A stretch of DNA of 64,000 nucleotides from Natronomonas salina (GTDB lineage Archaea > Halobacteriota > Halobacteria > Halobacteriales > Haloarculaceae). The position numbers and the translations under genes are program-made. Positions 34,540 through 44,088 of the stretch are shown piece after piece. How positions within the stretch are numbered: position 1 is the stretch's first letter; each line of letters starts with the position of its first letter. The notes beneath the pieces are model-generated. The model had not been told where the DNA came from and searched no databases. It was given only the letters and a program-made list of their open reading frames with translations. The DNA lies in assembly GCF_013391105.1 (NCBI RefSeq), contig NZ_CP058335.1, forward strand, positions 3,534,001 to 3,598,000, given 5' to 3'.

Positions 34540-35877
34540 ATGCACGTCGTCATCATCGGGGCGGGGGAGGTCGGCACCTCGATCGCCGAGAGCCTCGACG
34601 ATAGCCACGACGTCGTCGTCATCGACGTCGATCAGGCCCGCGCCGACCAGCTGAAGTACGAACTCGACGTGATGACGCTGGCCGGCGACGGCACGTCGCT
34701 GTCGGTCCTCCAGGAGGCCGGCGTCGCCGACGCCGACATGCTCATCGCCAGCACCGACGACGACCGGACGAACCTCGTCGCCTGCGAGACGGCGAAGACG
34801 GTCTCGGACCCCTTCACCATCGCGCGGGTGAAGAGCGTCGAGTACCTGCGGACCTGGGAGATGACGGAGGCGGCCTTCGGCGTCGACTTCATGGTGTGCT
34901 CGGACCTGCTGACCGCCGAGAACATCGTCCGCGTCGTCGGGCTCCCGGCGGCGGTCGACGTCGACCCCTTCGCTGGCGGCCGGATCCAGATGGCGGAGTT
35001 CGAGATCGCAGACGGCAGCCCGGTCGACGGCCAGACCGTCGCCGAGGCCGACCGCTTCGAGTCGCTGACCTTCGCCGGCCTGTTCCGCGACGGCGAGATG
35101 ATCCTCCCGCAGGGGTCGACCGAGATCCGCGCCGGCGACCGCGCGGTCGTCATCGGCAGCCCCGAGAGCGTCCAGGGGTTCGCCGACGACATCTCGCCGG
35201 AGGCGACGCCCGACGAGGCCGACGAGATCGTCATCATCGGCGGCTCCGAGATCGGCTACCACACCGCCCGGCTGCTCGAGAAGCGGGGGCTGAAACCCCG
35301 GATCATCGAGCGCGACCACGACCGCGCCCGGTATCTGGCCGAGGAACTCCCGAAGACGCTCGTCATGGAGCACGACGCGACGGACACGGAGTTCCTCGCC
35401 CGCGAACACGTCGACGAGGCCGACATCGTCGTCGCGGCGCTGGACTCCGACGAGAAGAACCTCCTGGTGTCCATCCTCGCGAAGCGGCTGGGCACCGACC
35501 GCGTCGTCGCCATCGTCGACAGCGGCGACTACGTCACCGTCTTCGAGGAGATCGGCGTCGACGTCGCGATCAACCCCCGGCAGGTAACCGCGGAGGAGAT
35601 CACCCGCTTCACCCACGAGGGGGTCGCAGAGAACCTCTCGGTCCTCGAGAACGACCAGGCGGAGGTCCTGGAGCTGGAGCTGTCGCCTGACAGCAGCCTC
35701 GTCGGCAAACCCATCCGCGACATCTCGGCGGAGTTCGACTCCGACATCGTCATCGGGGCCGTGACGCGGAACGGCGACCAGATCACGCCGCGCGGCGACA
35801 CAGTCCTCGAGGCCGGCGACCACGTCGTCGTCTTCGTCGAGACAGCCTGCGTCGAGGCGCTGATGTCGATGGCGTAG
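34540..35877 (+). CDS. trkA: Trk potassium uptake regulatory subunit TrkA
   Basis: A 445-residue TrkA with two RCK units in tandem. The first Rossmann motif is VVIIGAGEVGTSIAESL (residues 3-19) and the second is IVIIGGSEIGYHTARLL near residue 230; each is followed by an RCK C-terminal domain (IRAGDRAVVIGSPE, and LEAGDHVVVFVE at the end). It gates TrkH by binding NAD(H) or ATP. A TATA-like CCACTTACGG 28 bases upstream suggests a leaderless transcript. The next gene, trkH, begins on the base after the stop. Confidence 0.94.
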   Translation: MHVVIIGAGEVGTSIAESLDDSHDVVVIDVDQARADQLKYELDVMTLAGDGTSLSVLQEAGVADADMLIASTDDDRTNLVACETAKTVSDPFTIARVKSVEYLRTWEMTEAAFGVDFMVCSDLLTAENIVRVVGLPAAVDVDPFAGGRIQMAEFEIADGSPVDGQTVAEADRFESLTFAGLFRDGEMILPQGSTEIRAGDRAVVIGSPESVQGFADDISPEATPDEADEIVIIGGSEIGYHTARLLEKRGLKPRIIERDHDRARYLAEELPKTLVMEHDATDTEFLAREHVDEADIVVAALDSDEKNLLVSILAKRLGTDRVVAIVDSGDYVTVFEEIGVDVAINPRQVTAEEITRFTHEGVAENLSVLENDQAEVLELELSPDSSLVGKPIRDISAEFDSDIVIGAVTRNGDQITPRGDTVLEAGDHVVVFVETACVEALMSMA

Positions 35878-37377
35878 ATGCACCTCCGCGTCGACTGGCG
35901 CGCGAGCCTGGATCTGACCGGGCGCGTCCTGCTGTACGTCTCGGTCCCGCTGGGGATCCCCCTGTTCGTCGCCCTCTACTACGGCGACCCGATCGTACCG
36001 TTCCTGGCCGCCATCGCGGTCACCGTCCTAGCCGGCGCCGCCCTCCGGAGGCTCCCCGGCGAGCCCGGCGAACTCGGCGCGCGGGAGGCGTTCCTCGGCG
36101 TCTCGCTGATCTGGTTGCTCGTCGCCGTCGTCGGCGCGGTCCCGTTCTACGTCGCCGGCACCGGCGTCCTCGCGCACCCGGTCGACGCTCTGTTCGAGTC
36201 GATGAGCGGCCTGACGACCACCGGCGCGACGGCGCTCCGCGACTTCTCTGTACACTCCCGTGCGGTCCTGATGTGGCGGCAGGTCCTCCAGTGGCTGGGC
36301 GGACTCGGCATCCTCGTGCTCGCGACGGCGGTGCTCTCGGAGATCGGCGTCGGGGGCGCACAGCTGATGGAGACGGAGACCCAGACCCAGAGCGTCGACA
36401 AGCTGACGCCGAAGATCACCCAGACGGCACAGCTCATCTGGGGGCTCTACATCGGTCTGACGGTGCTGGCCGTCGCCGTCTACTTCGGGCTCCACCTGGC
36501 GGGATTGGCCCCGGAGATGACGTTCTACAACGCCGTCGCCCACGCACTGACGTCGGTGTCGACGGCCGGATTCTCCCCGGAGCCGGAGAGCATCGGCGCC
36601 TTCACGCCCGTCGTCCAGTGGGCGGTGATCCCGTTCATGCTCGTGGGGTCGACGAGCTTCGTCCTGCTGTACTTCGCCATCCACGGCGACCCCTGGCGGC
36701 TGGTCGAGAGCGAGGAGTTCCGCTTCTACATGGGCGTCGTCGCCACCGGCAGTGCCGTCGTCGCCCTCTCGCTGACGGTCGACCCCGACGTCAACTACGG
36801 GCTGGAGCCGACGATCCGGCACGCCCTGTTCAACGTCGCCTCCATCGTGACGACGACCGGCTACGCGAGCGTCGACTTCGACGCCTGGTCGCCGGCTGCA
36901 AAGCACGTCCTCTTCCTGGGGATGTTCGTCGGCGGGATGGTCGGGTCGACGACCTGCTCGATCAAGTCCCTGCGGTGGCTCGTCGCGCTGAAGGCCTTCC
37001 GGCGGTCGCTGTTCACCACGATCCACCCGTCCGCGGTCCGCCCCGTCCGGGTCTCGGGTCGGGCCGTCGACGAGGCGACCATCCGCGATATCTACCAGTA
37101 CCTCCTGTTGAGCATCGTCATCTTCGTCCTGCTGACGGTGTTCATCGTCGTCGACGGCTCCCGGGTCTCGGACTCGGTGACCGAGTTCGAGGCGATGAGC
37201 GCGGCGGCCTCGACGTTCCTCAACATCGGCCCGGCGTTCGGGCTGGCGGGCCCCTACGACACGTACGCGAACTTCCCGCGGACGACCCGGGCGGTGATGA
37301 TCGTGCTGATGTGGATCGGCCGCATCGAGATCATCCCGGTGCTGGTGCTGTTCACGAAGGCGTTCTGGACGTCGTGA
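35878..37377 (+). CDS. trkH: TrkH family potassium transporter, first copy
   Basis: A 499-residue TrkH with four pore loops. The glycines of the filter are in TTTG (113-116), STAG (228-231), TTTG (325-328) and NIG (449-451). In the third repeat, the intramembrane loop that usually reads AGSTGGG is VGSTTCS here (residues 355-361). This loop is known to help gate TrkH of bacteria, so this copy may differ in gating. It starts immediately after the trkA stop, the usual arrangement of a TrkA-TrkH pair. Eight to ten membrane helices are visible. Confidence 0.93.
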   Translation: MHLRVDWRASLDLTGRVLLYVSVPLGIPLFVALYYGDPIVPFLAAIAVTVLAGAALRRLPGEPGELGAREAFLGVSLIWLLVAVVGAVPFYVAGTGVLAHPVDALFESMSGLTTTGATALRDFSVHSRAVLMWRQVLQWLGGLGILVLATAVLSEIGVGGAQLMETETQTQSVDKLTPKITQTAQLIWGLYIGLTVLAVAVYFGLHLAGLAPEMTFYNAVAHALTSVSTAGFSPEPESIGAFTPVVQWAVIPFMLVGSTSFVLLYFAIHGDPWRLVESEEFRFYMGVVATGSAVVALSLTVDPDVNYGLEPTIRHALFNVASIVTTTGYASVDFDAWSPAAKHVLFLGMFVGGMVGSTTCSIKSLRWLVALKAFRRSLFTTIHPSAVRPVRVSGRAVDEATIRDIYQYLLLSIVIFVLLTVFIVVDGSRVSDSVTEFEAMSAAASTFLNIGPAFGLAGPYDTYANFPRTTRAVMIVLMWIGRIEIIPVLVLFTKAFWTS

Positions 37378-37446
37378 CGGCCCCGGGAATCGCCCGGTTT
37401 ATTGTGACAGGTGCGAAACCACAGCGCCAATGGAGGTCGTCGTTCG

Positions 37447-38979
37447 GTGACGTTCCGGGTCCGGTGGCGGACCACGCTCAGCCTCGTCGGGACCGTGATC
37501 AAGTACCTCGCCGTGGCGATGCTGGTCCCGTTCGTCGTCTCGCTCGTCTACTGGGAGGACGTCTGGGTGTTCGTGGTGACGATGGTCCTGACCGTGACGC
37601 TCGGACTGCTGCTCGAACAGCTCGACCCCGACCCCGACGTGGGCGCCCCGGAGGCGCTGGCGCTCGTCGCCGTCTCCTGGCTCGCCGTCGCCGTCGTCGG
37701 CGCGATCCCCTACGTCCTCGCGGGGTACGGCACGGCCTCGACCGTCGCGCACCCGGTCAACGCGCTCTTCGAGTCGATGTCCGGCTTCACGACCACCGGG
37801 GCGACGGTGCTCGGCGAGATCAGCTTCGAGCGGCACTCCCACGCGCTGCTCATGTGGCGGCAGCTCACCCAGTGGCTCGGCGGGATGGGCATCATCGTCC
37901 TGATGATCGCCATCCTGCCGGAGCTGGCGGTCAACGGCGCCCAGCTGATGCAGGCGGAGGCTCCGGGGCCGGAACTGCAGAAGCTCACCCCCCGGATCGC
38001 CGAGACCGCGCGGGTCCTCTGGATCGTCTACTTCGGCTTCACCGTCGTCTACGTCGCCCTGCTGTACGCGCTGCACCTCGGGGGGCTGGCGCCGAACATG
38101 AACTTCTACAACGCCCTCGCCCACGGCTTCACGACGCTGCCGACCGGCGGGTTCTCGCCGGAGGCCGACAGCATCGCGGCCTTCTCCGCCGTCGTGCAGT
38201 GGGCGGTCATCCCGTTCATGTTCGTCGCGGGCGTCAACTTCGGGCTGTTCTGGTACGTCCTGCGCGGGGAGGTCCGGGAGCTCACCGACAACCCCGAGTT
38301 CCGGTGGTACGCGGGCGCGACCGCGGCCATCACGGGGGTGCTGGCGGCGCTGCTGTACTCGGGTGCGGCGCCGGTCCTGGACCTCGGCGGGGCGACCGAG
38401 GGCGTCGGCGAGAACGCGCTGCGGCAGGCGACGTTCCAGATCGTCTCCCTGCTGAACTCGACGGGGTACGCCACGAGCGACTTCGCCCAGTGGGACTCGA
38501 ACGCCCAGATGGTCCTCCTGTTCGCGATGTTCGTCGGCGGCTCCGCGGGGTCGACCGGTGGCGGCGTGAAGGTCGTCCGGTGGCTGGTCGTCCTCAAGGC
38601 CATCTACCGCGAACTGTTCGTGACCGCGCGGCCGAACGTCGTGGAGCCGATCCGCCTCGGCGGCCGGGTCGTCGACGAGGACGCCGTCCGCGGCGTCTTC
38701 GCGTTCACCGTGCTCTACCTCGTCATGTTCGGGGTGGCGACGGTGTTCATCTCGCTGGACTCCGCACGCGTCGGCTACGACCTCACGACGCTTGAGTCGA
38801 TCAGCGCCTCCATCGCGACGCTCGGGAACATCGGCCCGGGCTTCGGGTCGCTCGGGCCGTTCGGGAGCTACCTCCAGTTCTCGAACGCCTCGAAGCTACT
38901 GATGATCTTCCTGATGTGGGTCGGCCGCCTGGAGATCGTCCCCGTGCTGGCGCTGTTCGTCGGGACGACCCGCGAGTAG
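37447..38979 (+). CDS. TrkH family potassium transporter, second copy
   Basis: A 510-residue TrkH paralogue of the preceding gene. Filter positions are TTTG in MSGFTTTGATVL, PTGGFSPEA, NSTGYAT and NIGPGFG. The third-repeat loop is the canonical AGSTGGGVKVVRW, unlike the first copy. The GTG at 37447 is preferred because a GGAGGT site lies ten bases upstream (37432-37437), although the frame is open from 37411. A TATA-like GTTTATTG near 37397 suggests its own promoter, so it may be expressed apart from trkA-trkH. Confidence 0.93.
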   Translation: MTFRVRWRTTLSLVGTVIKYLAVAMLVPFVVSLVYWEDVWVFVVTMVLTVTLGLLLEQLDPDPDVGAPEALALVAVSWLAVAVVGAIPYVLAGYGTASTVAHPVNALFESMSGFTTTGATVLGEISFERHSHALLMWRQLTQWLGGMGIIVLMIAILPELAVNGAQLMQAEAPGPELQKLTPRIAETARVLWIVYFGFTVVYVALLYALHLGGLAPNMNFYNALAHGFTTLPTGGFSPEADSIAAFSAVVQWAVIPFMFVAGVNFGLFWYVLRGEVRELTDNPEFRWYAGATAAITGVLAALLYSGAAPVLDLGGATEGVGENALRQATFQIVSLLNSTGYATSDFAQWDSNAQMVLLFAMFVGGSAGSTGGGVKVVRWLVVLKAIYRELFVTARPNVVEPIRLGGRVVDEDAVRGVFAFTVLYLVMFGVATVFISLDSARVGYDLTTLESISASIATLGNIGPGFGSLGPFGSYLQFSNASKLLMIFLMWVGRLEIVPVLALFVGTTRE

Positions 38980-39000
38980 GGGCGCTGCGGGAAGACCACG

Positions 39001-39348
39001 TTACTCGGAGATCTGCAGTTCGTAGTCCTCGGGCGCGCCGTAGACCTCGCGGAACAGCCCCTCGAGGAAGTCGGCGGCGTGCTTGGGGTCGGTGACCGCC
39101 GAGAGGTAGACGACGCCGTCGTCGGCCTTCCGGGTCGCCGGCTGCTCGACCTTGAAGACGTGGTACGCCGCGAGCAGTTCGTCGAGGCGCTCGCGTTCGT
39201 CGGCGTCGACCTCCAGCCGGAGCGTCCGGTCGGCGTACCGGACGCGCGCGTCGGCGGACGAGAACACGACCGGCTCGTCGGTGCGCCTGGCCTCGACGAT
39301 GGCCGAGACGAGCGCCTGCCGGCGGCTCCGGGGGTCGTCGGCGTCCAT
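39001..39348 (-). CDS. Small hypothetical protein beside adk
   Basis: A 115-residue acidic protein: [78 protein letters not shown], then [16 protein letters not shown]. The predicted fold is mixed alpha/beta with no cysteines. The start at 39348 precedes the conserved-looking core, although the frame is open upstream. It is divergent from adk. I do not recognise a family. Haloarchaeal third-position GC supports coding. Confidence 0.68.
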   Translation of the reverse strand: MDADDPRSRRQALVSAIVEARRTDEPVVFSSADARVRYADRTLRLEVDADERERLDELLAAYHVFKVEQPATRKADDGVVYLSAVTDPKHAADFLEGLFREVYGAPEDYELQISE

Positions 39349-39433
39349 GCGGTGTCTCGGGCGGGCGACGACAAGAAGGCGACGCTCGCCGCGTTCATAC
39401 AAGCCTTTTACCGGCGGTGAGAAACGACGAGGT

Positions 39434-40066
39434 ATGAGCCAGCCGAAGATCCTGCTGCTCGGTCCGCCCGGGGCCGGCAAGGGCACCCAGTCCAGCAACG
39501 TCGTCGAGGAGTACGGCGTCGACCACGTCACGACCGGCGACGCGCTGCGGGCGAACAAGGACATGGAGACCGAGCACGGCACCCCCCGCGAGTACATGGA
39601 GGCGGGCGAGCTCGTCCCCGACCCCGTCGTCAACGAGATCGTCCGGGCCGCCCTCGAGGAGGCCGACGGCTTCGTCCTCGACGGCTACCCCCGGAACCTC
39701 TCGCAGGCCGAGTACCTCGACGGGATCACGGACCTCGACCTCGTCGCGCTGCTCGACGTCGACCGCAGCGAACTCGTCGACCGGCTGACCGGCCGCCGCG
39801 TCTGCTCGGAGTGCGGCGCCAACTACCACGTCGAGTTCAACCCGCCGGAGGAGGAGGGCGTCTGCGACGAGTGCGGCGGCGAGCTGATCCAGCGCGACGA
39901 CGACAACGAGGAGACCGTCAAGGAGCGGCTGAACGTCTTCGAGGAGAACACCCAGCCGGTCATCGACTACTACGAGGACGAGGGCGAACTCGCCCGCATC
40001 GACGGCGAGGGGACCCCCGACGAGGTCTGGTCGGAGCTGCGGTCGGCCATCGAGGACGCGACCTGA
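39434..40066 (+). CDS. adk: Adenylate kinase
   Basis: A 210-residue adenylate kinase, which converts AMP and ATP to two ADP. The P-loop GPPGAGKGT is at residues 10-18, the NMP-binding TTGDALR follows, and LDGYPRN near residue 83 is conserved. The LID has a zinc site, Cys124, Cys127, Cys144 and Cys147, in [12 protein letters not shown] and CDECGG, as in long bacterial-type Adk. In archaea adk usually follows secY; here a 7-kb stretch with the potassium transport genes lies between. Confidence 0.95.
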   Translation: MSQPKILLLGPPGAGKGTQSSNVVEEYGVDHVTTGDALRANKDMETEHGTPREYMEAGELVPDPVVNEIVRAALEEADGFVLDGYPRNLSQAEYLDGITDLDLVALLDVDRSELVDRLTGRRVCSECGANYHVEFNPPEEEGVCDECGGELIQRDDDNEETVKERLNVFEENTQPVIDYYEDEGELARIDGEGTPDEVWSELRSAIEDAT

Positions 40067-40145
40067 CGCGGACCGCTCACTCTTCTCCCAGCGACCCCGT
40101 TCCCCACCCGCAAGACCGTAGTAGCCCCCCGCCGAAGTGTCGACG

Positions 40146-41252
40146 ATGCGACGACTGCTGGCCGTCCTGGCGCTGTGTACGCTGCTCGCCACCGCGGGCT
40201 GTACCGACGCGGGGATCGGCCTCGAGCCGACCGATTCGACCGAGGGGACGGAGACCCCGCTCCAGACGCCCGACTCGACCTCGTCGCCCGACGGTGATGG
40301 CGACGACGGGACCGGCGCGGAGGGCGAGCTGTCGGTCCACTACATCAACGTGGGGCAGGCCGACGCCACGCTGCTAATCTCTCCAGAGGGCGAGACGATG
40401 CTGATCGACTCCGGCGACTGGCGCAACGACGGCGAGACCGTCATCGACTACCTCGAGGCCCGCGGCGTCGACCGGATCGACCACCTGGTGTCGACGCACG
40501 CCCACGCCGACCACATCGGCGGCCACGCGGCGGTCATCGACCACTTCGAGACCGAGAAGGACGGCGTCGGCGCGGTCTACGACAGTGGTGTGGTCCACAC
40601 CTCCCAGACCTACGAGAACTACCTGGACGCCGTCGAGCGCCACGACGTCACGCTGTACGAGGTCGCCGATGGCGACGAGATTCCCTTCCCCGGGACCGCG
40701 ACTACCGTGCGCAACCCGGTAGAACCGGGCGGCGACGACCTGCACGCCAACGGCGTCGTCCTCGACGTCCGGTTCGGCGAGACGACGTTCCTGTTCACCG
40801 GCGACGCGGAGGGCCCCGTCGAGGACCGGCTGGTCGACGACTACGGCGACGACCTCGACGCCGACGTCTACCAGGCCGGCCACCACGGCTCCGAGACCTC
40901 CTCCTCGGCGTCGTTCCTGGGCGCCGTCGACCCGGAGGTCGCGGTCGTCTCGTCGGGCTACGACTCCCAGTACGGCCACCCGCACGACGAACCGCTCCAG
41001 CGGTTCGCCGAACGGGACACCAGGACGACCTGGACTGCGACCCACGGCACGACGGTCGTCGTCAGCGACGGCTCGGCGCTCTCCGTCCGGACCCAGCACG
41101 ACGTCACGACCGACCCGCTGGAGCTACGCGACGCCGGCGAAGCGACGGCGGACCCGAGCGACGCCACCGAGGAGCGGTTCACCGTCGGCGGGACGAACGA
41201 CCGGCTGGCGCCGCCCGCGCCGGCTGGGGCGGTCGCTGCGGCGGGAGGCTGA
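40146..41252 (+). CDS. ComEC-like metallo-beta-lactamase lipoprotein
   Basis: A 368-residue protein with signal RRLLAVLALCTLLATAGC; the lipobox Cys is residue 19 and the export route looks Sec-type rather than Tat. A low-complexity linker leads to a metallo-beta-lactamase domain with HAHADHIGGH (His118, His120, Asp122, His123), FTGDAE and GHHGSETSSS. This domain resembles the C-terminal part of ComEC/Rec2, where it may hydrolyse DNA or other phosphodiesters. It is lipid-anchored and extracellular here, and is followed by a DUF3006 gene, as in many bacteria and haloarchaea. Confidence 0.85.
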   Translation: MRRLLAVLALCTLLATAGCTDAGIGLEPTDSTEGTETPLQTPDSTSSPDGDGDDGTGAEGELSVHYINVGQADATLLISPEGETMLIDSGDWRNDGETVIDYLEARGVDRIDHLVSTHAHADHIGGHAAVIDHFETEKDGVGAVYDSGVVHTSQTYENYLDAVERHDVTLYEVADGDEIPFPGTATTVRNPVEPGGDDLHANGVVLDVRFGETTFLFTGDAEGPVEDRLVDDYGDDLDADVYQAGHHGSETSSSASFLGAVDPEVAVVSSGYDSQYGHPHDEPLQRFAERDTRTTWTATHGTTVVVSDGSALSVRTQHDVTTDPLELRDAGEATADPSDATEERFTVGGTNDRLAPPAPAGAVAAAGG

Positions 41253-41253
41253 C

Positions 41254-41532
41254 ATGACACTGGATGGAACCTACGCGGCGACGGTCGACAGGATCGAGGA
41301 GGGTCGGGCGGTCCTCCTCGTCGAATCGGACGGCGAGACAGTCGCGGAGCGGCACCTCCCCGAGGCGTCCCTCCCGGAGGGCGCCGGCGAGGGCGCGGTC
41401 CTGGAGTTGGACTTCGAGTCGGGCGACCTCGAGGACGTCGAGTACCGGCCCGAGGAGACCGAGGACCGCCGCGAGCGCATGCGCGAGAAGTTCGACCGGC
41501 TGTCGCGGCGCCTGGGCGACGACGAGGAGTGA
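41254..41532 (+). CDS. DUF3006 domain protein
   Basis: A 92-residue protein: YAATVDRIEEGRAVLLVESDGETVAERHLPEASLPEGAGEGAVLELD, then a charged helix ERMREKFDRLSRRLGDDEE. The first 55 residues fit DUF3006, a small beta-barrel-like domain that is repeatedly found next to ComEC-type metallo-beta-lactamase genes. The ATG starts one base after the preceding stop, so the pair is surely cotranscribed. Function unknown, but likely tied to the neighbour. Confidence 0.82.
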   Translation: MTLDGTYAATVDRIEEGRAVLLVESDGETVAERHLPEASLPEGAGEGAVLELDFESGDLEDVEYRPEETEDRRERMREKFDRLSRRLGDDEE

Positions 41533-41588
41533 CTCCCGGTCGGCGGGATGTAAAAGGTTGATTACCCGCGCTCGTATACGGACTGGTA

Positions 41589-42491
41589 ATGGCACGTACA
41601 GCGTCGAAGGTGCAGGAGCTCGTCAGGGAGGACCCCGAGATGGAGCCGGCCCTCGAGTACGTCCTCGAGCAGGCCGACCACGGGACCGTCTCCTGGGGGG
41701 ACGTCTCCGACGAGCTGTCGAGCGGCCAGTGGGGCCGGCTCATCGAGAAGGGGATCCTCGTCGACTCCGACGGCGAGGGGTTCGACGTCGCGGACCCGGA
41801 GGGCGTCCGAGAGGCCCTCTCCGACGACGAACTGGAGATCCCCGACGCCCCGGACACCGACTCCTCGTGGACGAAGTGGGACAAGATGGCCGCCGTCGGC
41901 TCGATCGCGATGTTCGCCGGCTACACGTTCCAGTCGGTCCGCGAACCGCTGGCGAGTGCGCTGCACGTCGTCCTCGGCCCGCTGATCGACGTGCTGCCGT
42001 TCTTCGCCGTCGTGATGGTGCTCGCGCTGTTCACCGGTCTGTACTCGACGCTGCTGCAGGCGAACCTCATGGACATGGAGGTCATGGGCGAGTACCAGCA
42101 GCGGATGAAGGACATCCAGGAGAAGCGCAAGCAGGCAAAGGAGCGCGGCGACGACGAGGAGCTCGAGCGCATCCAGGAGGAGCAGATGGAGGCGATGGCC
42201 GACAACATGGGCATGTTCAAGGAGCAGTTCCGCCCGATGGTGTGGATCATGGTCATCACCATCCCCGTCTTCCTGTGGATGTACGCCATCATCGGCTTCC
42301 GCGGCCAGCCGCTCTACCCGGAGATCGCCGACAGTCTCTCGAACGTGGTGATCCCGATCGCCGGCGAGGTCGCCTGGACCGACGGGTTCGTCGGCCCGCT
42401 GCAGGTGTGGATCGTCTGGTACTTCGTCTGCTCGATGTGCTTCACGCAGGTCATCCGCAAGGCGCTGAACATCCAGACGACGCCGACGTGA
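41589..42491 (+). CDS. DUF106/EMC3-like (YidC/Oxa1 superfamily) membrane protein
   Basis: A 300-residue protein with an N-terminal helical domain (VQELVREDPEMEPALEYVLEQ, about residues 1-85), then membrane segments around 100-120, 130-150, 215-240 and 270-290. The central YQQRMKDIQEKRKQAKERGDDEELERIQEEQMEAMADNMG is the cytosolic coiled-coil hairpin of DUF106 proteins. These belong to the Oxa1 superfamily with EMC3 and TMCO1 and probably insert membrane proteins. In archaea the gene lies between adk and cmk, near secY, as here. Confidence 0.9.
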   Translation: MARTASKVQELVREDPEMEPALEYVLEQADHGTVSWGDVSDELSSGQWGRLIEKGILVDSDGEGFDVADPEGVREALSDDELEIPDAPDTDSSWTKWDKMAAVGSIAMFAGYTFQSVREPLASALHVVLGPLIDVLPFFAVVMVLALFTGLYSTLLQANLMDMEVMGEYQQRMKDIQEKRKQAKERGDDEELERIQEEQMEAMADNMGMFKEQFRPMVWIMVITIPVFLWMYAIIGFRGQPLYPEIADSLSNVVIPIAGEVAWTDGFVGPLQVWIVWYFVCSMCFTQVIRKALNIQTTPT

Positions 42492-42625
42492 CGGCGTGGT
42501 CGTCCTTCCGTCCGTAGCGCGGCGGGAAACCGCGGAGAAACGAGATACTGCGTCCGCCCCGCGGCGGGGACGCCCTGTTCGTCGCGTTCGTTCTATCGAT
42601 TCGGTCCGGTCTTACGAGGACGAGG

Positions 42626-43273
42626 TCACTCCTCGTCGTCGCTCATCTCGTCGGCCTTCTCCTCGGCGTCCTCCTTGACGTCCTGGGCCTTCTCCTCGGC
42701 TTCGGACTCCTTCTCGTCGAGGCGCTGGCCCTGCTCTTCGATCTGCTCGGCGGTCATCTCGCCGCGCTCCTCGATGCGTTCGGCGATGACCTCGGTGCTC
42801 TCCTCGATGCGCGAGGCGGCGACCTCGCCGCGCTGCTGGATCGTGCTCGCGGCCTTCTCGGCGATGCTCTGGGTCTCGCCGGCGGCCTCCTCGGCGGCCT
42901 CGTCGACGGACGGGGTCTCGGACTGCGACTGCCGGCGGTTGCGCAGCGCGTAGCCGACGCCGAGGACGACGCCGGCCAGCAGCAGCCGCGGCAGCCGGCT
43001 CCCGCCGGAGCTCTGCTGGCTGGTCTGGGACTCGCCGTCCGTCTCGGCGGTCAGGTCGCTGGCGGCCTGGGCTGCCTCGTCGATGCCCGGCACCGGCGCG
43101 TCGCTCTTCCGGACCTTCTTCAGCGCGTTGCGCAGGTCGATGACGATGAACGGGCGGATCAGCCCGCTCTCGTCGGGGTTGTCGCTCTGGATGACCTGGA
43201 CGAGCTGTTCGCCGACCGTTCCTTCCATCGCGTCCTCCACCGCGTCGTCGAGGGACTGGGAATCTCGTGTCAA
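42626..43273 (-). CDS. Membrane-anchored coiled-coil protein
   Basis: A 215-residue acidic protein starting at a TTG with a GGAG site 10 bases upstream. A soluble N-terminal part (VGEQLVQVIQSDNPDESGLIRPFIVIDLRNALKKVRKSD) is followed by one membrane segment near residue 110-125 (LPRLLLAGVVLGVGYAL) and then about 90 residues of Glu/Ala/Gln-rich heptads. The start is uncertain: the first in-frame ATG is about 15 codons further on, in VEDAMEGTVGEQL. The gene is on the strand opposite to cmk and divergent from it. Function unknown; the coiled coil suggests a scaffold at the membrane. Confidence 0.7.
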   Translation of the reverse strand: MTRDSQSLDDAVEDAMEGTVGEQLVQVIQSDNPDESGLIRPFIVIDLRNALKKVRKSDAPVPGIDEAAQAASDLTAETDGESQTSQQSSGGSRLPRLLLAGVVLGVGYALRNRRQSQSETPSVDEAAEEAAGETQSIAEKAASTIQQRGEVAASRIEESTEVIAERIEERGEMTAEQIEEQGQRLDEKESEAEEKAQDVKEDAEEKADEMSDDEE

Positions 43274-43504
43274 AATGTACTCACTCCATGCTAGACGTGC
43301 CCCTATGAGTGGATAAGTAGTCGGACGGAACTCCCCACGGGCAGACCATAAGCCAGCGTTATCACGGAGTAAGCGGGACGCCACCTCGAACGGCCCGGCG
43401 GTAAGCCGTGGCACGCGCTCACTTGGACCCTGGGGACCGGCCGCTGTGGCCGTCTCGCCGGCGCGAAGGACAACCTCTTTGGGGCGTAGCGGCGGAGTAC
43501 TGAT

Positions 43505-44083
43505 ATGTTGCTGACCATCTCCGGCCCCGCCGGCAGCGGCAAGAGCACCGTCGCCGCCGCGCTGGCCGAAGAACTCGGCTACGACCACGTCAGCGGCGGC
43601 GACATCTTCCGCAACCTGGCGGCCGAGCGCGACCTCACGCCGCTGGAACTCAACCGGCTCGCCGAGGACGACGAGCAGATCGACCGCGACCTCGACCGAC
43701 GGCTGCGGGAGATCGCCGAGACCCGCGACGACCTCGTCCTCGAGTCGCGGCTCGCCGGCTGGATGGCCGGCGACCACGCCGACTTCCGCATCTGGTTGGA
43801 CGCCCCGCTGTCGGTCCGCGCCGAGCGCATCGCCGACCGCGAGGAGAAGGCCGTCGACGTCGCCCGCGAGGAGACCCGGAAGCGCAGCGAAAGCGAGGCG
43901 CTCCGCTACGAGGAGTACTACGACATCGACATCGAGGAACTCGGCATCTACGACCTCGCGCTCAACACCGCGCGGTTCTCGCCGGGCGCCGTCCTCGACG
44001 TCATCCTGACCGCGGTCGACGCCTACGACCCCGCCGACGACGAGGGGAAGGCCCCAGTGGAAGGCGTCGACTACGACTTCTGA
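43505..44083 (+). CDS. cmk: Cytidylate kinase
   Basis: A 192-residue archaeal-type CMP kinase. The P-loop GPAGSGKST occupies residues 7-15, GGDIFRNLA and [10 protein letters not shown] follow, and [13 protein letters not shown] is the conserved substrate region. It phosphorylates CMP and dCMP for the pyrimidine pool. Five bases separate it from cbf5, and the adk, DUF106, cmk, cbf5 order is standard for archaea. The start ATG follows the purine-rich GCGGCGGAGTACTGAT. Confidence 0.93.
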   Translation: MLLTISGPAGSGKSTVAAALAEELGYDHVSGGDIFRNLAAERDLTPLELNRLAEDDEQIDRDLDRRLREIAETRDDLVLESRLAGWMAGDHADFRIWLDAPLSVRAERIADREEKAVDVAREETRKRSESEALRYEEYYDIDIEELGIYDLALNTARFSPGAVLDVILTAVDAYDPADDEGKAPVEGVDYDF

Positions 44084-44088
44084 ACACC

